A stretch of DNA of 64,000 nt, from the NCBI RefSeq assembly GCF_014137995.1, contig NZ_JACGWV010000001.1:2046001-2110000 (forward strand), written 5' to 3'. The DNA comes from Promicromonospora sukumoe. Lineage in GTDB: Bacteria; Actinomycetota; Actinomycetes; Actinomycetales; Cellulomonadaceae. Shown here piece after piece: positions 35,484 through 43,774 of the stretch (position 1 is the first letter of the stretch; each line of letters opens with the position of its first letter). The notes under the pieces are model-generated. The model did not search any database. It saw only the letters and a list, made by a program, of their open reading frames with translations, and was not told the DNA's origin. The translations under genes were made by a program, and so were the position numbers.

Positions 35484-36023
35484 ATGAACCCCGTCGAGCA
35501 GCTCGTCTCGAACTTCCAAGAATTCGTGGGCCAGGTCCCCGAGATCATCCGGCCTCTCGTCGTGATGCTCGCCGGCGCCGTCCCGTTCCTCGAGGGCGAG
35601 GTGGCCTCGATGATCGGCGTCCTCGGCGGTCTGAACCCCGTGGTGGCGGGCCTCGCGGCGGCCGCGGGCAACTTCCTGTGCGTGTTCGTGGTCGTGGTTC
35701 TCACGTCGAGGGCGCGCGTCGCCGTCACCGGCTACCGCGCCAGGACCGCCGAAGCGGGTGCCGAGACGCAGGAGCCCGCGCCGGCCAAGCCCGAGTCGAA
35801 GGGCCGCCTGCGCTTCAAGAAGTGGCTCGTCCGGTTCGGTGTTCCCGGTGCGAGCATCCTCGGCCCGCTGGCCATCCCGACCCAGTTCACGTCCGCGATC
35901 CTCGTCGCGGGCGGGACGCCGCGGGCGTGGGTGCTGCTCTGGCAGGCGGTGGCGATCGTCCTGTGGACGACCCTGGCGACCGTCTCGACCACGCTCGCAC
36001 TCCACTTCGTCATCCCCGGCTGA
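35484..36023 (+). CDS. Small multidrug efflux-type membrane protein
   Basis: A 179-residue protein with about four helices and a cytoplasmic loop of about 45 residues (RARTAEAGAETQEPAPAKPE). LVVMLAGAVPFLEGEVASMIGVLGG and the later FGVPGASILGPLAIPTQFTSA resemble the proteins named small multidrug export. That name is historical and the substrate is not proven. AAGGA precedes the ATG. It is the likely target of MerR copy 2. Confidence 0.75.
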   Translation: MNPVEQLVSNFQEFVGQVPEIIRPLVVMLAGAVPFLEGEVASMIGVLGGLNPVVAGLAAAAGNFLCVFVVVVLTSRARVAVTGYRARTAEAGAETQEPAPAKPESKGRLRFKKWLVRFGVPGASILGPLAIPTQFTSAILVAGGTPRAWVLLWQAVAIVLWTTLATVSTTLALHFVIPG

Positions 36024-36043
36024 GCCATCCCCGGCTGAACGGC

Positions 36044-37024
36044 TCAGCCGCTCGCGCGGGGCACGAGCCGGGGCCTGAGCACCTCGTGCCGGTCCTCGGC
36101 ACGCCCGCCCAGCCGCTCGCGCAGCAGCTCCGCCGCGAGCTCGCCCATGCGCTCGCGCGGCTGGTGCACGCTGGTCAGCCGCGGGCGGGCGCGCAGGGCC
36201 AGCGCCGAGTCGTCGTAGCCGACCACCGCGAGGTCGTCCGGGACGTCGAGCCCGTGGTCCCACGCGTGGTCGAGCACGTCGAACGCCTCGACGTCGTTGC
36301 GGGCGAAGACGGCGGTGGAGCCTTCCGCCGTCGCCTCGCGGAGCAGGCCGGTGGCCGCCTCGCCGGGGTGGCGCCGCAGCACGCGGGTGTACGCCTCCAG
36401 GCCGTGCTCGGCCATCGCCGTGCGGTAGCCGCGCTCGCGGGCCAGCCCGGCGGGCCGCCGCGACGACGTCAGGTGGGCGATGCGCTCGTGCCCGGCGGCG
36501 ACGAGGTGGCGCACCACGAGCGCCGCGCCCAGCTCGTCGTCGTTGTTCACCGAGTCGATCCCCGCCACGGGTTCGAGCGAGCGGCCCACCATGATGACCG
36601 GGGCCCGCCGGGCGGCGGACTGCAGGGTGCCGGGGTCGGCCCACGAGGACACGACGATGAGTCCCGCGACGTTCAGGTCGAGCAGCGAGTTCATGCGGTC
36701 GGCCAGGCGGCCCTGGTCCCGGGCCCCGTGGGCCAGGAGCACCGACAGGCCGTCGGCCTGGGCGGCCTGCTCCACCGACTCCACGACCTGCGTGTGGTAC
36801 GGGTTGTCGAGGCTGGAGACCACGACGCCGAGCAGGGTGCTGCGGCGCTGGCGCAGCCCCTGGGCCAGGGTGTTGGACCGGTAGCCCAGCTCGTCGGCGA
36901 CCCGCAGGATGCGCTCGCGGGTCGCGGCCCCGACCCCGGGGGCGTCGCGCAGGGCGAGCGAGACGAGGGACTTCGAGACGCCGGCGTGCGTCGCCACGTC
37001 GATGATGGTCGGCCTCGGGGCCAT
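36044..37024 (-). CDS. LacI-family transcription regulator
   Basis: A 326-residue repressor. The helix-turn-helix and hinge are PTIIDVATHAGVSKSLVSLAL and VADELGYRSNTLAQGLRQRRS. A periplasmic-binding-protein-like effector domain follows (VVSSLDNPYHTQVVESVEQ). GAGGAGAG precedes the ATG. It is divergent from the HAD-HAD/ECF operon, with a perfect LacI-type operator in the gap. A sugar or phosphosugar ligand is typical of the family; the true effector is unknown. Confidence 0.93.
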   Translation of the reverse strand: MAPRPTIIDVATHAGVSKSLVSLALRDAPGVGAATRERILRVADELGYRSNTLAQGLRQRRSTLLGVVVSSLDNPYHTQVVESVEQAAQADGLSVLLAHGARDQGRLADRMNSLLDLNVAGLIVVSSWADPGTLQSAARRAPVIMVGRSLEPVAGIDSVNNDDELGAALVVRHLVAAGHERIAHLTSSRRPAGLARERGYRTAMAEHGLEAYTRVLRRHPGEAATGLLREATAEGSTAVFARNDVEAFDVLDHAWDHGLDVPDDLAVVGYDDSALALRARPRLTSVHQPRERMGELAAELLRERLGGRAEDRHEVLRPRLVPRASG

Positions 37025-37148
37025 GCGCTCTCCTCTCGCGGGCCACCCGGGTCGGGCTGGTCACCCGGGTGCCGCGTCGTCCTGGTGCTCCCACGCCCGT
37101 TTCTACCCGATGCCGGGAGGGTCGCGCGCCGGGTGCGGCGGGGGTGAA

Positions 37149-37162
37149 CTGGAACGTTCCAG
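37149..37162. promoter_or_regulatory. LacI-type operator palindrome
   Basis: CTGGAACGTTCCAG is a perfect 14-bp palindrome with the central CG expected for LacI/PurR-type sites. It lies 125 bp from the LacI start and 77 bp before the GTG of the HAD-HAD gene. Confidence 0.75.
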
Positions 37163-37238
37163 AAATTGGACGTCCGTTCACCTTCGGTCCAGGTGCCCGA
37201 CGCCGGGGCGTCGCCGCCCGTACCTAGCGTCACCGACC

Positions 37239-39059
37239 GTGACCGACACCTCCGCCGCCGGCGCCCCGAGCGCCCCCAGTGCCCTTGCCGCCAGCTCCCT
37301 TGCCGTGAGCGCCCTCGCCGTCCGACCCGAAGCCCTGCTGCTCGACTTCGGCGGCGTGATCTTCCAGACGCGCAAGCGGCCCGAGGAGTGGCCCGGGGTG
37401 GCCGCGTACGTCGCGGAGCACCTGGCCCGCGCGGGCCACCGCATCGCGACGGAGGACCTGGAGTCGGTGCTGCGCGGCGGCAACACGGCCCTGAAGAGCT
37501 GGAAGAACGCACAGTCCCGGCGCCTGGAGCCCACCGAGCTGACGCACCGCGAGATCTGGCGGGACTTCTACGGCTCACCGCTGCCCGCGGCGGCGCGCGA
37601 GGTGCTGGCCGGGAGCGCCGGCCTGCTCCAGCACCACCTCACGGCGACGCTCGCCGAGCACACCGTGCGCCCCGGCATCCCCGAGCTGCTGGACCTCGCC
37701 CGCGACCTGGGCGTCCCGCTCGGCATCGTCTCCAACGCCCACTCGGGCCGGGCGCACCGCGCTCTGCTCGACGAGCACGGGCTCGGCGACGCCTTCGCCG
37801 TGCAGGTGTACTCGGACGAGGTGGGCATCCGCAAGCCGCACCCCGGCATGATCGAGCTCGCCGCCGCGGCCCTCGGGACCGCGCCCGAGCGCTGCTGGTA
37901 CGTGGGGGACACCTACGACCGGGACGTCGTGGCCGGACGGCGCGCGGGCGTCGGCGCCGTGGTGCTCACCCGGCACCACCACACCGACAACCCGCCGTTC
38001 CCCGTGGCGGAGCGGGCGGACGCCGTGCTCGACACCCCGAAGGGCCTGGTCGAGCTGCTCCGCGCGGCGGAACCGGTGGCGCCGTCGTCGGCCCCGCCCA
38101 TGGCGCCGTCGGCGACCCCCTCCCTGGCCGTGCCCGAAAACGGGCCGGCTCCCACCTCTCCTTCGAGCCCGAAGTTTCTTGGCTCCGGGCCCGCCCAAAG
38201 CGAAGAAACTTCGGGCTCGAAGGAGAGGCTCCCCAGCGCCCTGCTGCTCGACCACGGCGGCGTGCTGCACGTGTCGGTGCCCGACGACGCCGTCCGGCTC
38301 GCGTTCGCGGCCGGGCTGGCGGACCGGCTCACCCGCGCGGGCTACCCGCTGACGGCGGACCAGGTGTCCGACGCCATGCCCGAGGTCCGCGCGGCGCACA
38401 AGGACTGGAAGAACCGCTCCGAGGCCGACGCCGCCGGGGCGGACGTGCCCGAGATCGACGCCCGGACCTTCTGGACCCAGCTCGCGCTCGACCCGCTCGC
38501 CCGCCGGGTCGGCGGCGCCGTCGCCGAGGATCCGAGCGGCCTGCGCGCTTGGCTGCGCGCCGAGGCCCACGACCTCATGGCGCGGTACGCCCGCGCCAAG
38601 TCGGTCCCCACGCTGCGCCCCGGCGTGCGCGACCTGCTGGAGGCGGCGCACGCGCACGGCGTCCCGGTCGCCGTCGTCTCGAACACGGTGAACGGCCGCG
38701 CCGTCCGCGAGGAGCTGGACGCCGACGGCATCGGGCACCTCGTGGGCGCCCACGTCTACTCCGACGAGCTCGGCCACCGCAAGCCCGACCGGCTCATGCC
38801 GGCCACGGCGCTGCGCGCGCTCGGCGCCGACCCTGCCACCGCCGTCTTCGTCGGGGACAAGCCGCAGCGCGACGTGCTCGCCGCCCGCGCCGCGGGCGTC
38901 GGCGTCACGGTGCTCGTCCGGGGCGGCTCCACGCCCGACGACGTCCTCGACGCCCTGCACGCCGACGTCGGGCACCCCGCCCGCCCCGACCACGTGATCG
39001 ACGAGATGGGCGACCTGCTCGGCCTGCTGCTGCCGGCCGCGCCGTCCGCCGTCCCCTGA
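37239..39059 (+). CDS. Fused tandem HAD-superfamily hydrolase
   Basis: A 606-residue protein made of two HAD-IA units. Unit 1 (about 28-285): motif I LLLDFGGVIF, motif II IVSNAH, motif III RKPHPG, motif IV YVGDTYDRDV. Unit 2 (about 330-595): LLLDHGGVLH, VVSNTV, RKPDRL, FVGDKPQRDV. In both, Gly replaces the usual second Asp of DxD, as in YihX-like phosphatases. The Ala/Pro-rich linker contains a 26-bp perfect DNA inverted repeat. Start GTG has no Shine-Dalgarno; TAGCGT lies 8 nt upstream, suggesting a leaderless mRNA. Phosphatase activity on a compound moved by the downstream ECF transporter is inferred. Confidence 0.85.
   Translation: MTDTSAAGAPSAPSALAASSLAVSALAVRPEALLLDFGGVIFQTRKRPEEWPGVAAYVAEHLARAGHRIATEDLESVLRGGNTALKSWKNAQSRRLEPTELTHREIWRDFYGSPLPAAAREVLAGSAGLLQHHLTATLAEHTVRPGIPELLDLARDLGVPLGIVSNAHSGRAHRALLDEHGLGDAFAVQVYSDEVGIRKPHPGMIELAAAALGTAPERCWYVGDTYDRDVVAGRRAGVGAVVLTRHHHTDNPPFPVAERADAVLDTPKGLVELLRAAEPVAPSSAPPMAPSATPSLAVPENGPAPTSPSSPKFLGSGPAQSEETSGSKERLPSALLLDHGGVLHVSVPDDAVRLAFAAGLADRLTRAGYPLTADQVSDAMPEVRAAHKDWKNRSEADAAGADVPEIDARTFWTQLALDPLARRVGGAVAEDPSGLRAWLRAEAHDLMARYARAKSVPTLRPGVRDLLEAAHAHGVPVAVVSNTVNGRAVREELDADGIGHLVGAHVYSDELGHRKPDRLMPATALRALGADPATAVFVGDKPQRDVLAARAAGVGVTVLVRGGSTPDDVLDALHADVGHPARPDHVIDEMGDLLGLLLPAAPSAVP
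38155..38228. repeat. 26-bp perfect inverted repeat inside the HAD linker
   Basis: The arms are 38155-38180 and 38203-38228, exact inverted copies with a 22-nt spacer. Each arm contains CTTCGAGCCCGAAGTTTCTT or its complement. The AT content of the arm tips (AGTTTCTT) is foreign to the surrounding coding style. The element falls exactly in the low-complexity linker between the two HAD units and keeps the frame open. It looks like a small palindromic mobile or repeat unit tolerated in a linker, or a strong mRNA hairpin. Confidence 0.7.
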
Positions 39060-39107
39060 CCCGACCGTTCCGACCTACCCGACACCCCCCCCAGAGAGAG
39101 GCCCACC

Positions 39108-40121
39108 ATGTCCGTGCCCGAGCTGGTCGACGACTTCCGCGACCGGATGCGCACCACCGACACCCTGTCGGGTGCGCAGAAGCTGATGATCCTCGTGCTG
39201 TCCATGACCCTGTACGGCGTGGGCGACATCGTCGCCAACATCGTGCCCGACCTCCAGGCCGGTCCCGTCGAGATCGGCGTCTCCTACTTCTCCTTCATCG
39301 CCGTGGTGCTGGCCGCCCTGCTCAACCCGCTCTGGGTCGCCCTGGGCGCGCCGCTCGGCGAGCTGGTCTTCTCCGACATGCTGCTGGGTGACTTCGGCGG
39401 CTTCAGCGAGGTCGAGGGCTGGCTGGAGACGGCGCTCGCGATCTACATCGCCGGCTGCCTCGTGCGCAACCCGCGCAGCGTGCGCCAGCTCTTCTGGGCG
39501 CCGATCGTCATGGTGCTCGTCGACAAGGTCACCGGCGGCATCATCGACATCGCCAAGGTCGCCGTCGGCATCGACCCCGAGGCGCTGGAGGAGAACGACG
39601 GCCTGTTCTCTGCGTTCCTGGTCGCCGAGGGCATCGACCTCACCCTCACCATCGTGATCTCCGGCATCCTGTTCGGCGCCCTGCCGGCCATGTGGCTCGC
39701 CCCACGCCTGTACGGGAAGATCGAGCCGATCATGGGCCTGCGCCCACGCGACCCCGCCCACCCGCCGCGCATGCGCGGTCCGTGGGGCACCTCCATCTGG
39801 GCCGTCGGCGGGCTCGCCTTCGTCGCGGCGGCCGCCGTGGCGCTCGTCGCCGCGTGGGAGGAGACCGCCGGCCGCGACGGCATCTCGACCTTCGCGGCCT
39901 TCGACCCTGACTACGTGGACCGGTTCGGCGACGCCTACCTCTGGATCGCCGCCTCGGTCGCCCTCGTGCTCGGCTTCGGCGTCTTCTTCCTGATCCGCGC
40001 CCTGCGGGCCCGGACGGCGAAGGCTGTTGACACGTCGAGCGAGGCCGCACCGAGCCCGGCCGCGCCGAGCGAGGCCGCAACGGAGCCCACGGACACCACC
40101 AGCACCGGCACGGACGCCTGA
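39108..40121 (+). CDS. ECF transporter S-component-like membrane protein
   Basis: A 337-residue protein with about seven helices. The first 200 residues (KLMILVLSMTLYGVGDIVANI, ALLNPLWVALGAPLGELVF, WAPIVMVLVDKVTGG) have S-component character. The longer length and two extra C-terminal helices are unusual against the typical 170-220 residues. A GAGAGAGG precedes the ATG, 48 bp after the HAD stop. The stop overlaps the ATPase start (TGATG). In an ECF transporter this subunit selects the ligand; the ligand is unknown. Confidence 0.7.
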   Translation: MSVPELVDDFRDRMRTTDTLSGAQKLMILVLSMTLYGVGDIVANIVPDLQAGPVEIGVSYFSFIAVVLAALLNPLWVALGAPLGELVFSDMLLGDFGGFSEVEGWLETALAIYIAGCLVRNPRSVRQLFWAPIVMVLVDKVTGGIIDIAKVAVGIDPEALEENDGLFSAFLVAEGIDLTLTIVISGILFGALPAMWLAPRLYGKIEPIMGLRPRDPAHPPRMRGPWGTSIWAVGGLAFVAAAAVALVAAWEETAGRDGISTFAAFDPDYVDRFGDAYLWIAASVALVLGFGVFFLIRALRARTAKAVDTSSEAAPSPAAPSEAATEPTDTTSTGTDA

Positions 40122-41920
40122 TGGCCGCCCCGACCACGGCCGCGCGGCCGCTTCCGGACGGTTCGCCCGAGGGCTCGGCAGTCGGCAGCGCCGACGGCGG
40201 CACCCCGGCGATCGAGGTCCGCGGGCTCACGTTCCGCTACCCCGGCGCCGAGCGCGACTCCCTGCGCGGCGTCGACCTGCGGATCGAGCGCGGCGACTTC
40301 GTGGCCGTGGTCGGGGGCAACGGCTCCGGCAAGACCACGCTCTGCAAGGCGTTCAACGGGCTGGTGCCGCACTTCTGGAACGGCGACATCTCCGGTGCGG
40401 TCCGCGTCAACGGCCGCACCACCGCCGACCGCACCGTGGGCGAGATCGCCCACGAGGTCGGGTACGTCTTCCAGGACTTCGGCAACCAGCTCGTCCGCCC
40501 CACCGTGCGCGACGACGTCTCCTTCGCCCCCCTCAACTTCGGCCACGCCGACTGGGCCACCCGCACCGACGGGGCCCTGGCCGCCCTCGGCCTGGAGCCC
40601 ATCGCCGACACCTACACCTGGCAGCTCTCCGGCGGCCAGCAGCACCTGACGGCGCTCGCGGGCGCCCTGGCCCTCGCCCCGGACGTGCTCGTGGTCGACG
40701 AGCCCGCCGCCGAGGTGGACCCCGAGCGGGCCGGCGCCGTCTACGAGCACCTCGCGCGGCTCAACCGCGACCTCGGCGTCACCGTCGTCGTGATCGAGCA
40801 CCACGCCGAGCTCGTGGCCCGCTACGCGCGGTCGGTGGTGCTCATGGCCGACGGCGTCGTGCGCTGGCACCTGCCCGTGGCCGAGGCGCTGTCGCGCACC
40901 GCTGACCTGGAGGAGGCGCAGATCCCGGCGCCCCAGATCGTGGCGGCCGCGCGGGCGCTGGTCCCCGAGGTGGCCTCGGGGGAGCGCCGTGTGCCGCTCA
41001 CGGTCGAGGACGCCGCGGACCTGCTCCGGCCGCTCGCGGACGCGGCCACGGCGGTGCCTCGCACCCCGACCGAGCCGGCGTCGTCCGAGGACGGGCCCGA
41101 CGAGCCCGTCGCCACCATGTCCGGCGTCCGCTTCGGGTACCAGCGCATCGGCGGCTCCGGCCGCAGCACCGTGCTCGACGGCCTGGACGTCGAGCTGCGT
41201 GCGGGGGAGCGGGTCGCGCTGGTGGGCTCCAACGGCGCGGGCAAGTCCACGCTGCTCAGCGTCCTGTCGGGCCTGGCGATACCGCAGGAGGGCACGGTCG
41301 TGGTCGACGGGCGCGACACCCGCGCCGTCAGCGCCGCCGACCTCGCCGGGACGGTCTGCTACCTGGTGCAGCGCCCCGAGGAGATGTTCCTGCAGGACTC
41401 GGTCCGGGCCGACGTCGCGATGTACCCGCGGGGCCGCGCCCTGCCCGACGCCGACGAGCTGGTCGAACGCGTGCTGGACCGCACGGCGCTGACCGCGCTG
41501 TCCGACCGCGACGGCCGGCTCCTGTCGGGCGGGCAGCAGCGCCGCGCGACCATCGCCATCGGCCTGGCCATGCGGCCCCGCCTGCTGCTGCTCGACGAGC
41601 CCACCTCCAGCCTCGACCTGCGCTCGCGCGACGACGTGATCTCCATGCTGGCCTCCCTGGCCGAGCACATCCGCTGCTCGGTGATCGCCACGCACGACAT
41701 GCACCTGGTGGCCGAGTGGGCCACCCGGGTGCTGGTCCTCGACCAGGGCCGGGTGCTCGCCGACGTCGATCCCGCCACCCTGTTCGCCTCCCCGGACGTG
41801 CTGCGGCAGGCCCGGCTGGTGCCGCCGCAGGTCGCGCAGCTCGGCACCGCGCTGGGCCTGGACCCCGTGCCGCTCGACGTCGGCTCCCTGATCGCCCGGC
41901 TCGGAAAGGCCCCGTCATGA
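40121..41920 (+). CDS. Fused double ATPase of an ECF transporter (EcfA-EcfA')
   Basis: A 599-residue protein with two ABC domains. Domain 1: Walker A VVGGNGSGKTTL, signature LSGGQQHL, Walker B VLVVDEPAAEVD. Domain 2: Walker A LVGSNGAGKSTLL, signature LSGGQQRR, Walker B LLLLDEPTSSLD. Both are of the CbiO/EcfA type and appear fully active. Fusion of EcfA and EcfA' is common in actinobacteria. It overlaps both neighbours by 1-4 bp, so S, A and T are made together. Confidence 0.92.
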   Translation: MAAPTTAARPLPDGSPEGSAVGSADGGTPAIEVRGLTFRYPGAERDSLRGVDLRIERGDFVAVVGGNGSGKTTLCKAFNGLVPHFWNGDISGAVRVNGRTTADRTVGEIAHEVGYVFQDFGNQLVRPTVRDDVSFAPLNFGHADWATRTDGALAALGLEPIADTYTWQLSGGQQHLTALAGALALAPDVLVVDEPAAEVDPERAGAVYEHLARLNRDLGVTVVVIEHHAELVARYARSVVLMADGVVRWHLPVAEALSRTADLEEAQIPAPQIVAAARALVPEVASGERRVPLTVEDAADLLRPLADAATAVPRTPTEPASSEDGPDEPVATMSGVRFGYQRIGGSGRSTVLDGLDVELRAGERVALVGSNGAGKSTLLSVLSGLAIPQEGTVVVDGRDTRAVSAADLAGTVCYLVQRPEEMFLQDSVRADVAMYPRGRALPDADELVERVLDRTALTALSDRDGRLLSGGQQRRATIAIGLAMRPRLLLLDEPTSSLDLRSRDDVISMLASLAEHIRCSVIATHDMHLVAEWATRVLVLDQGRVLADVDPATLFASPDVLRQARLVPPQVAQLGTALGLDPVPLDVGSLIARLGKAPS

Positions 41921-42813
41921 GCACCCCCGCCACCACCGCGCCCGGCCCCGCCAGCCCTGCCGCCGCCGGCTCCGCCACCGCCAGCCCCAGCACCGCGAAA
42001 GCCCGCAGCGGCCTCGACCGGGCCTCGGTCGAGTGGGTCAAGCTGGAGCTGATGCGCGTGGCCTACGCGACGCGCGGCGGCTTCCTGGCCCGCCGCGACC
42101 CGCGCGCGGTGATCTTCTGGTACGTCCTGTGCGCGCTCGCGCCCTGGTTCACCTACGACACGACCGTGCTCGCGATCCTGTTCGCCGGCGCCCTGGCCTG
42201 CGCGCTCGCGGCCCGCATCGGCCCGCTCCTGCTGGTCCTGTTCACGGTCGGGCTGGTGGGGCAGGGGCTCTACCTGCTGGTCATCGCCCTGGTGCTCGGC
42301 GGCGATCCCGGCGCGGTCGACGGCCTGCTGCAGATCACGCTCAAGCTGGGCACGCTGTCCCTGGCGAGCATGGCGGCGTTCGTGTCGCTGGACCCCGAGA
42401 AGCTCTCCGACGGCCTGCTGGCCCTGCGCGCGCCGGCCGTCGTCGGGTTCGGCGTCTCGTACGGGTACCGGATGGTTCCGCTCCTGGTCGACGAGTTCCA
42501 GACGATCGTGGACGGCCACCGGCTGCGCGGTGCGCCCCACCAGGGGCACGGGTTCCTCGGCTACCGCACCGCCGCGCGGATCGGCACCATCGCCGTCCAG
42601 TCCTTCTACCCGCTCATGCTCAACACGGCCAAGCGCACCCGCACCACCGTGGAGGCGCTGGAGACGCGCGGCTTCACCGTGACGGGCAGCGCCAGCACGG
42701 CGGGGCGCAGCCTCCGGCTCGCCCACCTGCGCCTGACCTGGGCCGACGGCGCGCTGCTGCTCGTCACGGCGGTGGTGATCGTGGCGGCCTACTGGGCGGG
42801 CGCCCTTCTCTGA
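41917..42813 (+). CDS. ECF transporter transmembrane subunit EcfT
   Basis: A 298-residue CbiQ/EcfT-type protein with about five helices after an Ala/Ser/Thr/Pro-rich N-terminus of 30 residues. The coupling helices are recognisable: GYRMVPLLVDEFQTIVDGHRLRG, and later TTVEALETRGFT, in place of the two Ala-Arg-Gly motifs that contact the ATPases. ATGA overlap with the ATPase. It ends the LacI-controlled operon; an imperfect dyad (42835-42870) follows and could help termination. Confidence 0.88.
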   Translation: MSTPATTAPGPASPAAAGSATASPSTAKARSGLDRASVEWVKLELMRVAYATRGGFLARRDPRAVIFWYVLCALAPWFTYDTTVLAILFAGALACALAARIGPLLLVLFTVGLVGQGLYLLVIALVLGGDPGAVDGLLQITLKLGTLSLASMAAFVSLDPEKLSDGLLALRAPAVVGFGVSYGYRMVPLLVDEFQTIVDGHRLRGAPHQGHGFLGYRTAARIGTIAVQSFYPLMLNTAKRTRTTVEALETRGFTVTGSASTAGRSLRLAHLRLTWADGALLLVTAVVIVAAYWAGALL

Positions 42814-42968
42814 CGGTCACACCGACCACGTCAGGGTGTTCGATCTCATGCTCGATCATGGGATCTCACCCGCCGGTTCTTCCTGCGCGCCTTGGTTTTC
42901 CCAGGCTGGCGGTGCACAGTTCTGCTGAACCACGCAGCGCGCACCGCTGCCTGATCGATAGGAACGCC

Positions 42969-43640
42969 TTGAACGACTCCCAGCCGTCGCCGAACACCGT
43001 CGAGGCCGCCCTGGCCCCGGGCCAGGAAGCCCCTGTCGGCCGGTACCGGCTCGAACTGAGCACGGGCCGGTGGGCCTGGTCGGACGAGGTCTTCGTGATG
43101 CACGGCTTCCAGCCCGGTGAGGTGGTGCCGACCACCGAGCTGGTGCTCGCCCACAAGCACCCGGAGGACCGGGAACGGGTGGACCACGTGATGCGCAAGG
43201 CCAACGCGACGGGCCGCCCGTTCAGCTCCGTGCACCGCATCCAGGACGCCCAGGGCACGACCCGCACGCTCACGGTCACCGGTCAGGCCACGCGTGACCC
43301 GAAGACCGGCGAGGTCACCGAGATCCGTGGGTACTTCATCGACGTCACCGAGGCCAGCCGGGAGGACGCCGCGCAGCAGGCGACCTCCTTCATCAAGGCG
43401 TCGTCGGAGAGCAGGGCGTCGATCGAGCAGGCCAAGGGCGTCCTCATGGTGGCGTTCGGCATCGAGGACTCCGCGGCGTTCGACCGCCTGCGGACGGCGT
43501 CCAACGACCTCAACATCCCGGTCCGGGACCTCGCCGGCTGGCTGATGAGCTGGTTCACCGACTCGTCGAACACCGAGATGCCGACGGCGGACGAGGTGGC
43601 CGACTTCCTCACCGCGCCGGTGCCGTCCGCGGGCGACTGA
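42969..43640 (+). CDS. PAS-ANTAR putative RNA-binding antiterminator (copy 1)
   Basis: A 223-residue protein. The PAS_3 fold spans about 20-135 (WAWSDEVFVMHGFQPGEV; HPEDRERVDHVM). A three-helix ANTAR domain follows at about 150-205 (SRASIEQAKGVLMVAFGIED). ANTAR proteins bind paired hairpins in nascent RNA to block termination. Here the sensor is PAS rather than a kinase-coupled receiver. Start is taken as TTG at 42969 with AGGAA 4-5 nt upstream, because no ATG or GTG fits the PAS boundary. It is paralogous to 45848-46612. Confidence 0.82.
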   Translation: MNDSQPSPNTVEAALAPGQEAPVGRYRLELSTGRWAWSDEVFVMHGFQPGEVVPTTELVLAHKHPEDRERVDHVMRKANATGRPFSSVHRIQDAQGTTRTLTVTGQATRDPKTGEVTEIRGYFIDVTEASREDAAQQATSFIKASSESRASIEQAKGVLMVAFGIEDSAAFDRLRTASNDLNIPVRDLAGWLMSWFTDSSNTEMPTADEVADFLTAPVPSAGD

Positions 43641-43679
43641 GCGCCGGCGGGGTGGCGTCCGGCGCCGTCCGGGGCGCGG

Positions 43680-43693
43680 ATGACAATTGTCAT
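43680..43693. promoter_or_regulatory. AT-rich 14-bp palindrome
   Basis: ATGACAATTGTCAT is a perfect palindrome between the PAS-ANTAR stop and the CPBP copy 3 gene, 82 bp before its ATG. It stands out in this GC-rich DNA and is probably an operator. A TACCGT at 43751-43756 could be the -10 box. Confidence 0.55.
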
Positions 43694-43774
43694 GGCCGGA
43701 CGGACGCCATCGACGGGTAGCCGGTGACACTTCGGCACTTCTGGCGCACCTACCGTGGCGCGCATGCTCACTGC

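Noticed and set aside
42835..42870. Imperfect hairpin after EcfT (GGTG..GATC..CATG / CATG..GATC..CACC)
   Set aside because: The stem is broken by several mismatches and bulges; mentioned as a possible terminator only, not listed as a feature.
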